From the NCBI GenBank assembly GCA_009782385.1, contig WRJE01000008.1:1-49816 (forward strand): DNA of 49,816 bases. The letters are read 5' to 3'. Position numbers and translations under genes: made by a program. The notes below the pieces were generated by a model, which searched no databases, was not told where the DNA came from, and saw nothing but the letters and a program-made list of their open reading frames with translations. This document shows positions 1 through 9,008 of the stretch, piece after piece (the stretch's first letter is position 1; the number at the start of each line of letters is the position of its first letter). The stretch is from Oscillospiraceae bacterium. GTDB lineage: Bacteria > Bacillota > Clostridia > Oscillospirales > UBA929.

Positions 1-76
1 TTATTCGGAAACCGAAAAGACCGCTAAACACAACACTCTCAATACAAAAGATAAAGACCTCTTTACATATGACAAA

Positions 77-100
77 GACGATTGCTGAAACGCAATCGTC
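77..100 (-). terminator. Rho-independent-type hairpin downstream of the second subtilase
   Basis: Perfect 9-bp stem GACGATTGC/GCAATCGTC with 6-nt loop; on the minus strand followed by TTTGTC, just after the stop at 112. Confidence 0.6.
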
Positions 101-111
101 TAGTTATTTCT

Positions 112-1281
112 TTAGCTTACAGCTTCAAACATCCTGCTTATATTGATAGTTCCCCCTGTCAGCACTTTTCCTAAATACTGCGCTTTTTTATCCGCATTGG
201 ACAGAATAATATCTTTAATTTCCAAAGCGGTCAGCTCCGGTCTGTAGCCTTTCAATAAAGCGGCAGCTCCTGCCACGTGGGGCGCGGCCATAGAAGTCCC
301 GCTCATATATGTATACCCGCTGCCAAGAGCGGTGCTTAATATATCCGTTCCGGGCGCGGCAATGTCAACGCTTATTTCTCCGTAATTTGAAAATGAAGCC
401 AGATTGTCATTTTGGTCGGCCGCCGCGACCGATATAATATTTTCACTGTCGTAGCTTGAGGGGTAAACCGGCATTATATCATTATTTGAACCGTTGTTTC
501 CGGCGGATACAACTAAAAGTCCGTCATAATTATCTATCGCGTATTTTAGCGAGGATGAAAAAAATCTGCTGCCCCAGCTGCTGTTAATAATTTGTATCCT
601 GTTTCTGTTTGCGTAATCAATGGCGTTAATAGCCGCCGCCATATCAAAAACATTACCTCCGATTTTCAGCGATGCCAACCTCACGACCCAAGAAACCCCT
701 GTTACCCCGATAAAATTATTCCCAACCGCGCCGATTGTCCCCGCAACGTGTGTGCCGTGTCCGGTGTAATCTTCACAATTATTATTGTTTCCTTCAAAAT
801 TCCAACCGCGCTTGCCCTGCCCCCTCGGAGCAAGCCACATATTGTTCATTAAATCCGGGTGGTTAGAATTTATGCCGCTGTCCGTAACGCCGACAACAAC
901 GTCGGGACTTCCTACAGTATAATTCCATGCCGTGGGGCAGTCGGTTTTTTGCAAGCCCCAGAGGTTACCAAAATACGGGTCATTGGGAATGATATGGGGT
1001 TCTAAATGAAAGTCCGGCTCGGCAAATACCACGCACGGATTTTCGTTAAACCTTTCAATCGCGTTTATTACCGCTTGGGGGTCGTTTGTTCTTAAATCAA
1101 TCATAACTATCGCGCCGATATTGCTGCCATTTGCCGGATCGCGGTTTTGAAATAAAATTTCTATGTTGTTAATCTCAATTCCAAAAAGATTGTTTTCAAA
1201 GGAAGCAGGGGAAATTCCTTGAACGCAATCTTTATTTATAGCTATAATCACTCTTCCCGCCACAAAATCATTATAATTCAT
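112..1281 (-). CDS. S8 family subtilisin-like serine peptidase (leaderless)
   Basis: Catalytic triad motifs VTDSGI, GHGTHVAGTIGA and SGTSMAAPHVAGAAAL; no N-terminal signal peptide. Confidence 0.92.
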   Translation of the reverse strand: MNYNDFVAGRVIIAINKDCVQGISPASFENNLFGIEINNIEILFQNRDPANGSNIGAIVMIDLRTNDPQAVINAIERFNENPCVVFAEPDFHLEPHIIPNDPYFGNLWGLQKTDCPTAWNYTVGSPDVVVGVTDSGINSNHPDLMNNMWLAPRGQGKRGWNFEGNNNNCEDYTGHGTHVAGTIGAVGNNFIGVTGVSWVVRLASLKIGGNVFDMAAAINAIDYANRNRIQIINSSWGSRFFSSSLKYAIDNYDGLLVVSAGNNGSNNDIMPVYPSSYDSENIISVAAADQNDNLASFSNYGEISVDIAAPGTDILSTALGSGYTYMSGTSMAAPHVAGAAALLKGYRPELTALEIKDIILSNADKKAQYLGKVLTGGTINISRMFEAVS

Positions 1282-2318
1282 GATAGCAAGCCCGCCTTTC
1301 TTATCATTTTATTTACGTTCAGTATACCGGACGTTGAGATTTTACCGTGCAGACATCGGTGTCTGTCGGCACTGTGCAAAATGATGTCTTTAATATCCAT
1401 AGCGGTTAAATCCGGCCTGTATCCCTTCAATAGAGCCGCCGCCCCGGTTACATGGGGTGCCGCCATCGAAGTTCCGCTCTTATAGCCGTAAGTACCGTTT
1501 AATGTGGTGCTGAGTATGTTTATGCCGGGGGCGGCTATATCAACGCTTACCGCCCCATAGTTTGAAAAAGGGGCTAGGTGGTTATTGAATCCGACTGCCG
1601 CTACCGATATAATATTTTTACTGTCATATGAGGCGGGATAAGAGGGATAAAGGTCGTTATCCGTGCCGTTGTTTCCGGCAGAGTCTATAAACAGACCGTC
1701 ATACCGCTCTATCGCGAGCTTTAAGGTGTTAGAGAACGCTTTGCTGCCCCAACTGTTATTGAGAATTTTGATTCCATTCTCACGCGCGAATGAGATAGCT
1801 TTGATAGCCGCCGAGGTGCTTAGTTTTTTCGAGCTGCCCCCAATTTTAAGCGCGGCCATTTTTACATTCCAGCACACGCCCGCCGTTCCGATAAAGTTAT
1901 TCCCCACCGCGCCGATAATGCCCGCCACATGAGTGCCGTGACCGAACCCATCCATGGGGTCGCAGTTGTCGTCATAGAAATCCCAACCATAGCCGCCTTT
2001 ACCTTGCGTATCTACCCACATATTGCCGTTAATGTCAGGATGACTATAATCTATGCCGCCGTCTATTACACCGACCGATACGCAGGGACTTCCCGTAAAA
2101 TGATTCCACGCCAAGGGAGCTTTAATTTTAGGCATACCCCAAAGATAGTCATAGTAAGGGTCATTGGGAATGATATGTGTCTCCATATAGTAATCCGGTT
2201 CGGCGTAAAGCACTCTTGGATTTGCCATGAGCTTTTCAATCGCGTTATTTACAGATTCATCCTTCAGCCGGAGCGATATAACCGCTTTTTCCCGAGCCGT
2301 GACATCGTGAAACAGCAC
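1278..2318 (-). CDS. S8 family subtilisin-like serine peptidase, tandem paralogue; true start probably further upstream (about 2441)
   Basis: Motifs VIDGGIDYSHPD, GHGTHVAGIIGA and SGTSMAAPHVTGAAAL; 4-bp overlap with the next subtilase; upstream in-frame sequence is homologous to the N-terminus of the paralogue. Confidence 0.9.
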   Translation of the reverse strand: MLFHDVTAREKAVISLRLKDESVNNAIEKLMANPRVLYAEPDYYMETHIIPNDPYYDYLWGMPKIKAPLAWNHFTGSPCVSVGVIDGGIDYSHPDINGNMWVDTQGKGGYGWDFYDDNCDPMDGFGHGTHVAGIIGAVGNNFIGTAGVCWNVKMAALKIGGSSKKLSTSAAIKAISFARENGIKILNNSWGSKAFSNTLKLAIERYDGLFIDSAGNNGTDNDLYPSYPASYDSKNIISVAAVGFNNHLAPFSNYGAVSVDIAAPGINILSTTLNGTYGYKSGTSMAAPHVTGAAALLKGYRPDLTAMDIKDIILHSADRHRCLHGKISTSGILNVNKMIRKAGLLS

Positions 2319-2431
2319 TTCTATTTTTTCGAGTTCAATCCCATGAAATAATCGGTCTTCGGAAGTTGGTATATCGGTGTAATCACCGCCGAGAGCGATA
2401 ATTATTTTACGTGTATGAAAATCATTTTGAC

Positions 2432-2463
2432 TATTGATTATGACCCCCTCCTCATAATCAATA
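2432..2463 (-). promoter_or_regulatory. Perfect 12-bp hairpin presenting the subtilase Shine-Dalgarno in its 8-nt loop
   Basis: Minus strand TATTGATTATGA-GGAGGGGG-TCATAATCAATA. Confidence 0.6.
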
Positions 2464-2492
2464 ATATGTATGAAGAGTTGTGTTTGTTACGC

Positions 2493-2537
2493 ATATGTCG
2501 AAAAAAGTCCGTAATAATCGGACTTTTTTCGACATAT
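2493..2537. repeat. Perfect 19-bp inverted repeat, 7-nt spacer, in a divergent intergenic region
   Basis: ATATGTCGAAAAAAGTCCG-taataat-CGGACTTTTTTCGACATAT. Confidence 0.8.
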
Positions 2538-2644
2538 AAGATAATTATTTTGTAACGCGGTATGATGAGCTGACATAATATAAAACAAGATGGGAGGATT
2601 GAATTTTCCCATATCTAAAAACAATAAAAGGAGCAAATTTAATT

Positions 2645-3082
2645 ATGGATCCCAAAAATAATTTTGCGAACGCGCCGATGAATAACCCTATGGCAAACCA
2701 TCCGAATCCATCAATGAGCCAAGATGAAAGCATTGAAAGGATGTATCCGTATGTCCATAGGATGATGAGACCGTATGTTGAAAACGCGAGTTATATGCTC
2801 GCGGACGATGAAGATTTAACCGAGAACAAATTAAATCTTATGGCGGATGATGTGCTTAAAAACAGCGGATTGGCCGACAACCCGCTCCCCGGGCATAACC
2901 TCGGTACGCTCAGTGACCTTGCGAAGGTTATGGTGATGAATAATTTATACGATGACGCTGATGAACTTGACTACCAACAAGACCCGCGCTTCGGATTTTT
3001 CCCGTTCTCTCCGTTTTTCTTTTTCCCGTTTGACGGCAGAAGATTCAGACGCCGCCGCCGCGGAGGCCGCGGTCGCAGATAA
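2645..3082 (+). CDS. Uncharacterised protein with aromatic/Pro patch and Arg/Gly-rich C-terminal tail
   Basis: Good RBS (aaaaggagc) before ATG; C-terminus FGFFPFSPFFFFPFDGRRFRRRRRGGRGRR. Confidence 0.75.
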   Translation: MDPKNNFANAPMNNPMANHPNPSMSQDESIERMYPYVHRMMRPYVENASYMLADDEDLTENKLNLMADDVLKNSGLADNPLPGHNLGTLSDLAKVMVMNNLYDDADELDYQQDPRFGFFPFSPFFFFPFDGRRFRRRRRGGRGRR

Positions 3083-3097
3083 GAGTAAATATTGAGT

Positions 3098-4168
3098 TCA
3101 GTGTAACCCCAGCGCGTTTTTCAAAAATCCCAACGACTTATCGCGTTCAATTTCCAATCGCCTGTTGACTTCCGTGTAGTCAATGGGCGATGTGTCTGTT
3201 TCAAAGCGTGAAGATAATCCGAGTGTGTCAAGCAGATTGCCTATACGCGAGCCGCGCTTCTCTTCTCCTCCGCCCGCGCCGCATATAAACGGCTTGTTGA
3301 ATAGAATGGAGAACACCGCGCCGTGAAAAGAATTTGTCAGCACAAAATCCGCGTTTTGGTAAAGCCCCAGAAATTCTTCCGGTCCGGCATCAAGCACAAG
3401 CTCGTCCGCGCCCTTTACGCGGCGGCGAGTACCCGCAAGCTGGACAACTTTACGTCCCATTTCTGCGGCGAGAGGGGAGAGCCGCCCGGGGTCGGAGACA
3501 AAATAACAGAGAGTATAAGGTTCGCGCTGTTTCGGAGCGCGAGCCAACGCGATCCAGTCTCTACCATCCAACAAGAGGGTGGGGTCGAGCGTTACGGGAA
3601 CATCAAGTCCGGCGACATCTTTTATTATGTCCGCGCCGCGCTTCTCCCGCGCGGATATATGCGCGAATTTTGACAAGTAACCCGCCAGCTCCCCGCGCAT
3701 ATCATCGGGTATGGAAGCCGCGCCGAAACTCGGGGCATATGACACGAGCGGCTTTCCGGCGGCGAACGAGAGAAAAAACGAAGGGTCGAACTTTCTGTTT
3801 TCAAAAATGAACGGATTCCATATTTGGTCGCTGCCGCACAAATACGCATCGTATTGCGGCGGGTCGTTCAGCAAGTCTTGGAAACATGAGTAACGCTTTG
3901 TTCCAACATTCATATGCTTGTCTATAAAACCGTGAAAACGGCGCGAACGCCGCGTCAGCGGCGATAAAAACGCCAGTGTATGAAGATTTTTCGGTATGGA
4001 AAAAAAGCCGCCTTGGAACAGGCGGCTCGATTTTTCGGTATGAGGCAGTACATAATTGATTATCTCGCAGTCCGCGCCGATGTTCTGAACAGAGCGCGTG
4101 AGCGCGTAAGCCTGAAGCTGCGCCCCGTAATGGTGAGCGTAATGAAAGGTTATAAGCCCGGTTTTCAT
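3098..4168 (-). CDS. Polysaccharide pyruvyl transferase family protein
   Basis: N-term GLITFHYAHHYGAQLQAYAL, CGSDQIWNP, and TNSFHGAVFSILFNKPF are hallmarks of the family. Confidence 0.9.
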   Translation of the reverse strand: MKTGLITFHYAHHYGAQLQAYALTRSVQNIGADCEIINYVLPHTEKSSRLFQGGFFSIPKNLHTLAFLSPLTRRSRRFHGFIDKHMNVGTKRYSCFQDLLNDPPQYDAYLCGSDQIWNPFIFENRKFDPSFFLSFAAGKPLVSYAPSFGAASIPDDMRGELAGYLSKFAHISAREKRGADIIKDVAGLDVPVTLDPTLLLDGRDWIALARAPKQREPYTLCYFVSDPGRLSPLAAEMGRKVVQLAGTRRRVKGADELVLDAGPEEFLGLYQNADFVLTNSFHGAVFSILFNKPFICGAGGGEEKRGSRIGNLLDTLGLSSRFETDTSPIDYTEVNRRLEIERDKSLGFLKNALGLH

Positions 4169-4174
4169 TAAGGA

Positions 4175-4759
4175 TTAAGCTCCTTTTAGCAGCATAGATA
4201 CTGTTTTGCCCATCTGTTCGGCGTATGCGTCAACGACTTTCTCGGGATTTGCCGTGAATTGCGTATAAGTCGTGCCGCCCGAGACATAGACTTTTTTACA
4301 CTCCGGGCAAATATCGGTGTGTATGGCAACGGTTGACATAGCGTTCAAGCCCTTCTCACGGGCTTTCGCACTTTCGTTTGAGACGTGTTCCTGCTCGTGC
4401 GCCCTTACAAGGCTTGCCGCCGCTTCGGGCGCGACATTGGTAGGAGTTTGGAACGAGACGCTCGAATCGTTCGAGCCGTCTTGATAGCGGCGTTCCGCGC
4501 AGGTTTGGCACTGACCGGGTTCGCTCTTCATGCGCGATTTTCCCATAGCGATGCTGTCCTCAACGGGTCTGCCATCGGCGTTATAAAACCCGCTTTTGCC
4601 GACATCTCCGGCGGTAAATTGCAGGACAACGCCGTATTCGAGCGCGGCGGGGACAGAGCCGCTCTGCGGCATGACAGGCGCGGAAACAGGCTCAACGGGC
4701 TTGGAAACCGGAGCTATGCCGGAAATCTGAGGGAAATTTTCTATCGGCGCGATATACAT
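4175..4759 (-). CDS. Putative zinc metallopeptidase, SprA/CJM1_0395-like
   Basis: HEQEH motif in VRAHEQEHVSNESAKAREKG, plus CxxC pairs (CQTC, CPEC). Confidence 0.65.
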   Translation of the reverse strand: MYIAPIENFPQISGIAPVSKPVEPVSAPVMPQSGSVPAALEYGVVLQFTAGDVGKSGFYNADGRPVEDSIAMGKSRMKSEPGQCQTCAERRYQDGSNDSSVSFQTPTNVAPEAAASLVRAHEQEHVSNESAKAREKGLNAMSTVAIHTDICPECKKVYVSGGTTYTQFTANPEKVVDAYAEQMGKTVSMLLKGA

Positions 4760-4779
4760 AAAACCACCTCCATGCGATT

Positions 4780-5631
4780 TTACATTTTCAGTTTATAAAG
4801 CAGAGATTCAAATCTGACTCCTTCTGATGAAGATGTACCGTCACCGAACGACAACTCGCAGCATTCACGGACAAATTCGGCGGCGAGTTCGATTGAATCG
4901 GCAAGGGGCTTGCCGTGCATAAGAGAACCGACAACCACCGAGGCGTACAAGTCGCCTGTGCCGTGGAACAACTGTCCCACGTAATCTCTTTCAATGAAGC
5001 CGAAGTCCCCGTGAATACGGTCGAAATACACTTGTCCTATGCGGCAGTGTGTCGGGCGCACGCCCGTAATGATGACCGAACGCTTGCCGCCGCCCGACAA
5101 TTCCTCAAGCCAACGCTTAAAATCTTCGGGTTTTACCGGGGCTGATTCATACGGTTTGCCGAGCAGAATCGACGCTTCGGTTATGTTCGGCGTTATCAGG
5201 TCGGCTTTATCGGCAAGTTCACGCATACGACTGCACATACCGGGTGTATATGTCTTATACGCTTTGCCGTCATCGCCCATGACGGGATCAACAATAATAA
5301 GCGTATTATCATTGGTCTTGAATGTCCCGAAGATGTTTGAAACAACGTCTATCTGTTCCTCACTGCCCAAAAAGCCGCTGTAAAGCGCGTTGAAATTTAG
5401 GTTAAGCTCTTTCCAGTGTTCCGCCGCCTTTATCATGTCGGCGGTCATGTCAAGAAACGTGAAGTTCGGGAATGCCGTATGCGCCGAGAGATAGGCGGTC
5501 GGAAGCGGGCAGCACTGCACGCCCATGGCGGACAGGGTTGGAAGCGCGACGGTTAGGGAACAGCGTCCGAAGCCGGACATATCATGTATAGCCGCAACGC
5601 GGGTAATTGGTTCGTTAGTGGGGGTAAACAT
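4780..5631 (-). CDS. Pyridoxamine/pyridoxal kinase (PfkB-like, PdxY/PdxK family)
   Basis: AAIHDMSGFGRCSLTVALPTLSAMGVQCCPLPTAYLSAHT; DPVMGDDGKAY; HGTGDLYAS. Confidence 0.88.
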   Translation of the reverse strand: MFTPTNEPITRVAAIHDMSGFGRCSLTVALPTLSAMGVQCCPLPTAYLSAHTAFPNFTFLDMTADMIKAAEHWKELNLNFNALYSGFLGSEEQIDVVSNIFGTFKTNDNTLIIVDPVMGDDGKAYKTYTPGMCSRMRELADKADLITPNITEASILLGKPYESAPVKPEDFKRWLEELSGGGKRSVIITGVRPTHCRIGQVYFDRIHGDFGFIERDYVGQLFHGTGDLYASVVVGSLMHGKPLADSIELAAEFVRECCELSFGDGTSSSEGVRFESLLYKLKM

Positions 5632-5643
5632 TATAGCTCCTTC

Positions 5644-6300
5644 TTATGTGATTGACTTGATTATTTCCACCGAAGCGGACGCGCCGATTCTGTCGGCTCC
5701 CGCTTCGAGCATTGCGAGCGCATCGGGCAAAGCGCGTATGCCGCCGGCGGCTTTGACTAAAAGCCCGCCTGATGCGTGTTTCATCAGTTTAACGTCTTCG
5801 GCGGTCGCGCCGCCGGAAGAAAACCCGGTCGAGGTTTTAACGAAATGCGCTCCCGCTTGTTTGCACAGAGAGCAAGCGCGTTCTTTTTCGTTGTCTGTCA
5901 GCAGACAAGCCTCGATTATAACCTTTACGGTCGCGCCGTCCGCGGCTTTCACCACGGCTTTTATGTCCTCAAGAACTTCGCTGTCGCGTCCGGATTTCAA
6001 AAGCCCTACGGCAATCACCATATCGACTTCGTCCGCGCCGTCACGAACCGCCTGTTCCGTCTCAAAGGCTTTGACGGCTGTGCTTGAAGCTCCAAGGGGG
6101 AATCCGGCAACCGTGCAGACCATGACATTGCTGTCTTTCAGCAGTTTCGCGGCAAACGGCACATAAACCGGATTGACGCATACGGAAGCGAAACCGTAAT
6201 CCATTGCCTGTCGGCAGAGGATTTCAATCTGTTCCGGCGTCGCATCGGGTTTTAGGATTGTGTGATCGATTTTTGAGGCAAGAGCCTCACGCGTTATCAT
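5644..6300 (-). CDS. deoC: Deoxyribose-phosphate aldolase
   Basis: [44 protein letters not shown]. Confidence 0.95.
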   Translation of the reverse strand: MITREALASKIDHTILKPDATPEQIEILCRQAMDYGFASVCVNPVYVPFAAKLLKDSNVMVCTVAGFPLGASSTAVKAFETEQAVRDGADEVDMVIAVGLLKSGRDSEVLEDIKAVVKAADGATVKVIIEACLLTDNEKERACSLCKQAGAHFVKTSTGFSSGGATAEDVKLMKHASGGLLVKAAGGIRALPDALAMLEAGADRIGASASVEIIKSIT

Positions 6301-6520
6301 CTATATACCTCGCAACGTCGGAAACGGTCTTGAACTGGGCTATTTCGTCTTCTTCGATGACAACTCCGAACTCCTCTTCAATGCTCATCATAAGCTCGAT
6401 AACATCAAGCGAGTCCGCGTCTAAATCTTCTGAAATGTTGGTGTTTTCAGTAATTTTATCCTCATCGATATCCAACTGTGCGGCAAGCAGCTCCCTGACC
6501 TTGTCAACTGAGGGCTTCAT
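6287..6520 (-). CDS. acpP: Acyl carrier protein
   Basis: Phosphopantetheine site [23 protein letters not shown]; overlaps the deoC start by 14 bp. Confidence 0.93.
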   Translation of the reverse strand: MKPSVDKVRELLAAQLDIDEDKITENTNISEDLDADSLDVIELMMSIEEEFGVVIEEDEIAQFKTVSDVARYIDDNA

Positions 6521-6618
6521 ACACTTCCTCCTTGTTTCGCGCGGCGATTAACCTTGCGTACATAGTAACAGTATATACGATAAGGCTTGTACAATGCAAT
6601 ACTTTTTTGAAAATTATT

Positions 6619-7749
6619 TTATCTTAGTCCTCTTATTTGCGTCACTCTGCGCTTTGCCGTGTCCGCCCTGTCGCGTGAGAGGACAGCGCGTGATACGAGA
6701 GTGTCCTCAAGGGTTCTAACCTCGCCTTTCAGCCTTGTCTCCAGCGCGTAATACGACATATACATCAGATGGTCGCGCAGGAACAACTCCCTAAGCCCGG
6801 ACATCTCGGCATAGGTCAGCAGCCCCACGGATGTGCCGTACTCGAGACCTCTATCCCATGTAAAGCCTTCGTCCTGCCCGTCAACATAACCCAGAACACG
6901 CAGAAGCATGGTGGCAAACTGTGCCGCGTCCGCCGCCCTGTTAGGGTCAAAAAGCGTCCCGCCGACACCCTGTGTATAGCCTTTCATGTATGCGTATTCC
7001 ATGGCGTTCGCCGCCCAGTCAGGGACATCTGTAAAGGCTCTCCCTCCGGTGTAAGCGTCCGCCATATCGCGCTCGCCCAATAAGGTCAGCGTCATGTAAA
7101 CCATTTGTACGCGCGTCACGTTCAACTCAAGCTCAAAACCCCTGCCAGTGCCTTGGACAAGCCCCATATCAAAGAGAGCTTGCGCGAGGTCGGTGTATTT
7201 AGGTTTATAAGCGGGCGCAGCCAAGACATACTGCCCGTTGACAAGCACTGTGGACGGCGCGGAGAATGTCATCAGCGCGCCGCTGTCCGCCAACAAGAAT
7301 TTGCGGTTAAGCGCGAGCGCGGTATCCGCCGCGCTGTCCGCCCCGATGTTCAAGTCAACGGCGGGCTTGGACAGCTTCGCGCCGCCGGACATCAGTACGA
7401 CAAGCGAACCCTGTCCGAGTGACAGCGTATGCCCCGGGAGGGCTGTAAGCGTGACATCCTTGCCGCCTGTTCCCTTTACGGCTTCCGCGATTTTGTCACT
7501 GACGGCATTTATAACGGCGGGTGACGATGCGAGAGCGGCTTCCGGGCTAAGCTGCTTATTTTTTTCGGTCAAGGCCGCGTTGGCGAGCTTTGACGCTTCG
7601 GCGGTCATCGCGGGAGTAAACTTGTCAAGCAGGTAACTCAGCGTTATCAGCGGATTAGAGGGAGAACCCGGTTCACCCGCCGCGAGCGCGGTAATCAAAA
7701 CCCCCAAGAGGGCAATCGCGAGGCAAAACGCAAGAATGCGTTTTATCAT
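6619..7749 (-). CDS. Secreted S-layer homology (SLH) domain protein
   Basis: Signal peptide MIKRILAFCLAIALLGVLITALAA; SLH-like FTDVPDWAANAMEYAYMKGYTQGVGGTLFDPNRAADAAQFATMLLRVLGY. Confidence 0.85.
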   Translation of the reverse strand: MIKRILAFCLAIALLGVLITALAAGEPGSPSNPLITLSYLLDKFTPAMTAEASKLANAALTEKNKQLSPEAALASSPAVINAVSDKIAEAVKGTGGKDVTLTALPGHTLSLGQGSLVVLMSGGAKLSKPAVDLNIGADSAADTALALNRKFLLADSGALMTFSAPSTVLVNGQYVLAAPAYKPKYTDLAQALFDMGLVQGTGRGFELELNVTRVQMVYMTLTLLGERDMADAYTGGRAFTDVPDWAANAMEYAYMKGYTQGVGGTLFDPNRAADAAQFATMLLRVLGYVDGQDEGFTWDRGLEYGTSVGLLTYAEMSGLRELFLRDHLMYMSYYALETRLKGEVRTLEDTLVSRAVLSRDRADTAKRRVTQIRGLR

Positions 7750-8879
7750 TTCAAGCTCTCCAAAACATATTGACAGAACTCTTCTCCGGTCGCTCCGGTG
7801 CCGCGTCCCGTTATTACAAGGCGTTTATCCTCAAACATACAGTAATCCAAGGCTTTTTCGAGAGTTTTGGCTTTATCGGCATACCCGATGTGTTCCAGAA
7901 GCATGACGGAAGCGCGGAGCATGGAGCATGGGTCGGCGTATTGGGCGCGGCCGTCCTCTACCATACGGGGTGCTGAACCGTGAATGGCCTCGAACATAGC
8001 CCAGCGGTTACCTATGTTCGCGCTGCCGGCTGTGCCGACACCGCCCTGAAGTTCCGCCGCCTCATCGGTGAGAATGTCGCCGTACAGGTTCGGAAGAACC
8101 ATAACCTGAAAATCGCGGCGGCGTTTTACATCGAGAAGTTTCGCGGTCATAATGTCAATGTACCAATCATCGAACGAGATTCCGGGATATTCGGCGGCAA
8201 TGTTCTTGCATATGTTAAGGAATTTTCCATCGGTAGTTTTGACAACATTCGCTTTTGTAACGGCGGTTACGCGCGTGCGTCCGGTCTTTTTGGCGTGTTC
8301 AAAGGCAAGGCGGGCAATACGCTCACTGCCCTGCGTTGTGGTAATCGTAAAATCGACCGCGATATCATCCGAGACATTATAGCCGCGGCTGCCAACGGCG
8401 TATGCGCCCTCGGTGTTTTCGCGGAAGAAAATCCAGTCAATGCCATCGCTCGGCACTTTTACGGGGCGGACATTGGCGTAAAGATCCAACTCTTTACGCA
8501 TTGCGACATTAGCCGACTCGATATTCGGCCAGCCATCGCCCGCGCGGGGCGTTGTTGTCGGTCCTTTTAATATGACATCACAGGTTTTCAGCTCCGCAAG
8601 CACGTCATCGGGAATCGCCTTGCCGCATTCGGCGCGGTATTCGATGGTAAGTCCGTCAATTTCCTTGAACGATACGCGGGTATCATCCTTTAATATCTGT
8701 TTAAGTACACGGGCGGCGTGTTCCGTTATCATCGGACCTATGCCGTCTCCGCCGCAGATACCGATAACGATTTTATCCAGTTTATCGTAGTTTACGGGAG
8801 GTTCTTGTCCTTTCATGTTCTCAACGCGCTGCTGCTGCTCGGTCATGAGTTTTTCGATGTGGGCAAATAGCTTGTCCAT
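7746..8879 (-). CDS. Isocitrate/isopropylmalate dehydrogenase family protein
   Basis: GGDGIGPMI; RENTEGAYA; NLYGDILTDEAAELQGGVGTAGSANIG; EAIHGSAPRM. Confidence 0.92.
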   Translation of the reverse strand: MDKLFAHIEKLMTEQQQRVENMKGQEPPVNYDKLDKIVIGICGGDGIGPMITEHAARVLKQILKDDTRVSFKEIDGLTIEYRAECGKAIPDDVLAELKTCDVILKGPTTTPRAGDGWPNIESANVAMRKELDLYANVRPVKVPSDGIDWIFFRENTEGAYAVGSRGYNVSDDIAVDFTITTTQGSERIARLAFEHAKKTGRTRVTAVTKANVVKTTDGKFLNICKNIAAEYPGISFDDWYIDIMTAKLLDVKRRRDFQVMVLPNLYGDILTDEAAELQGGVGTAGSANIGNRWAMFEAIHGSAPRMVEDGRAQYADPCSMLRASVMLLEHIGYADKAKTLEKALDYCMFEDKRLVITGRGTGATGEEFCQYVLESLK

Positions 8880-8919
8880 TGTATTCCTCCATATTGAGAT
8901 TTTTATCTTAATATGGTTA

Positions 8920-8954
8920 TTATACAGGTTCTATCGGTTTATGTCAATAACGCC
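8920..8954 (-). promoter_or_regulatory. Predicted sigma-A promoter of the dehydrogenase gene
   Basis: Minus strand TTGACA-17 bp-TATAAT (ttgacataaaccgatagaacctgtataat). Confidence 0.65.
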
Positions 8955-9008
8955 GAGGTTGTTTGCAATTCGCGGACACCATATATGCCGTCCCTACAAA
9001 TACGATAA

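Noticed and set aside
3334-3810. 158-aa plus-strand ORF inside the pyruvyl transferase gene
   Set aside because: Antisense ORF in GC-rich coding sequence with low-complexity Arg/Ala composition.
5525-6166. 213-aa plus-strand ORF opposite deoC
   Set aside because: Ser/Ala-rich antisense shadow; deoC on the minus strand is unambiguous.
7980-8570. 196-aa plus-strand ORF opposite the dehydrogenase gene
   Set aside because: Antisense to a clearly conserved gene; no RBS.
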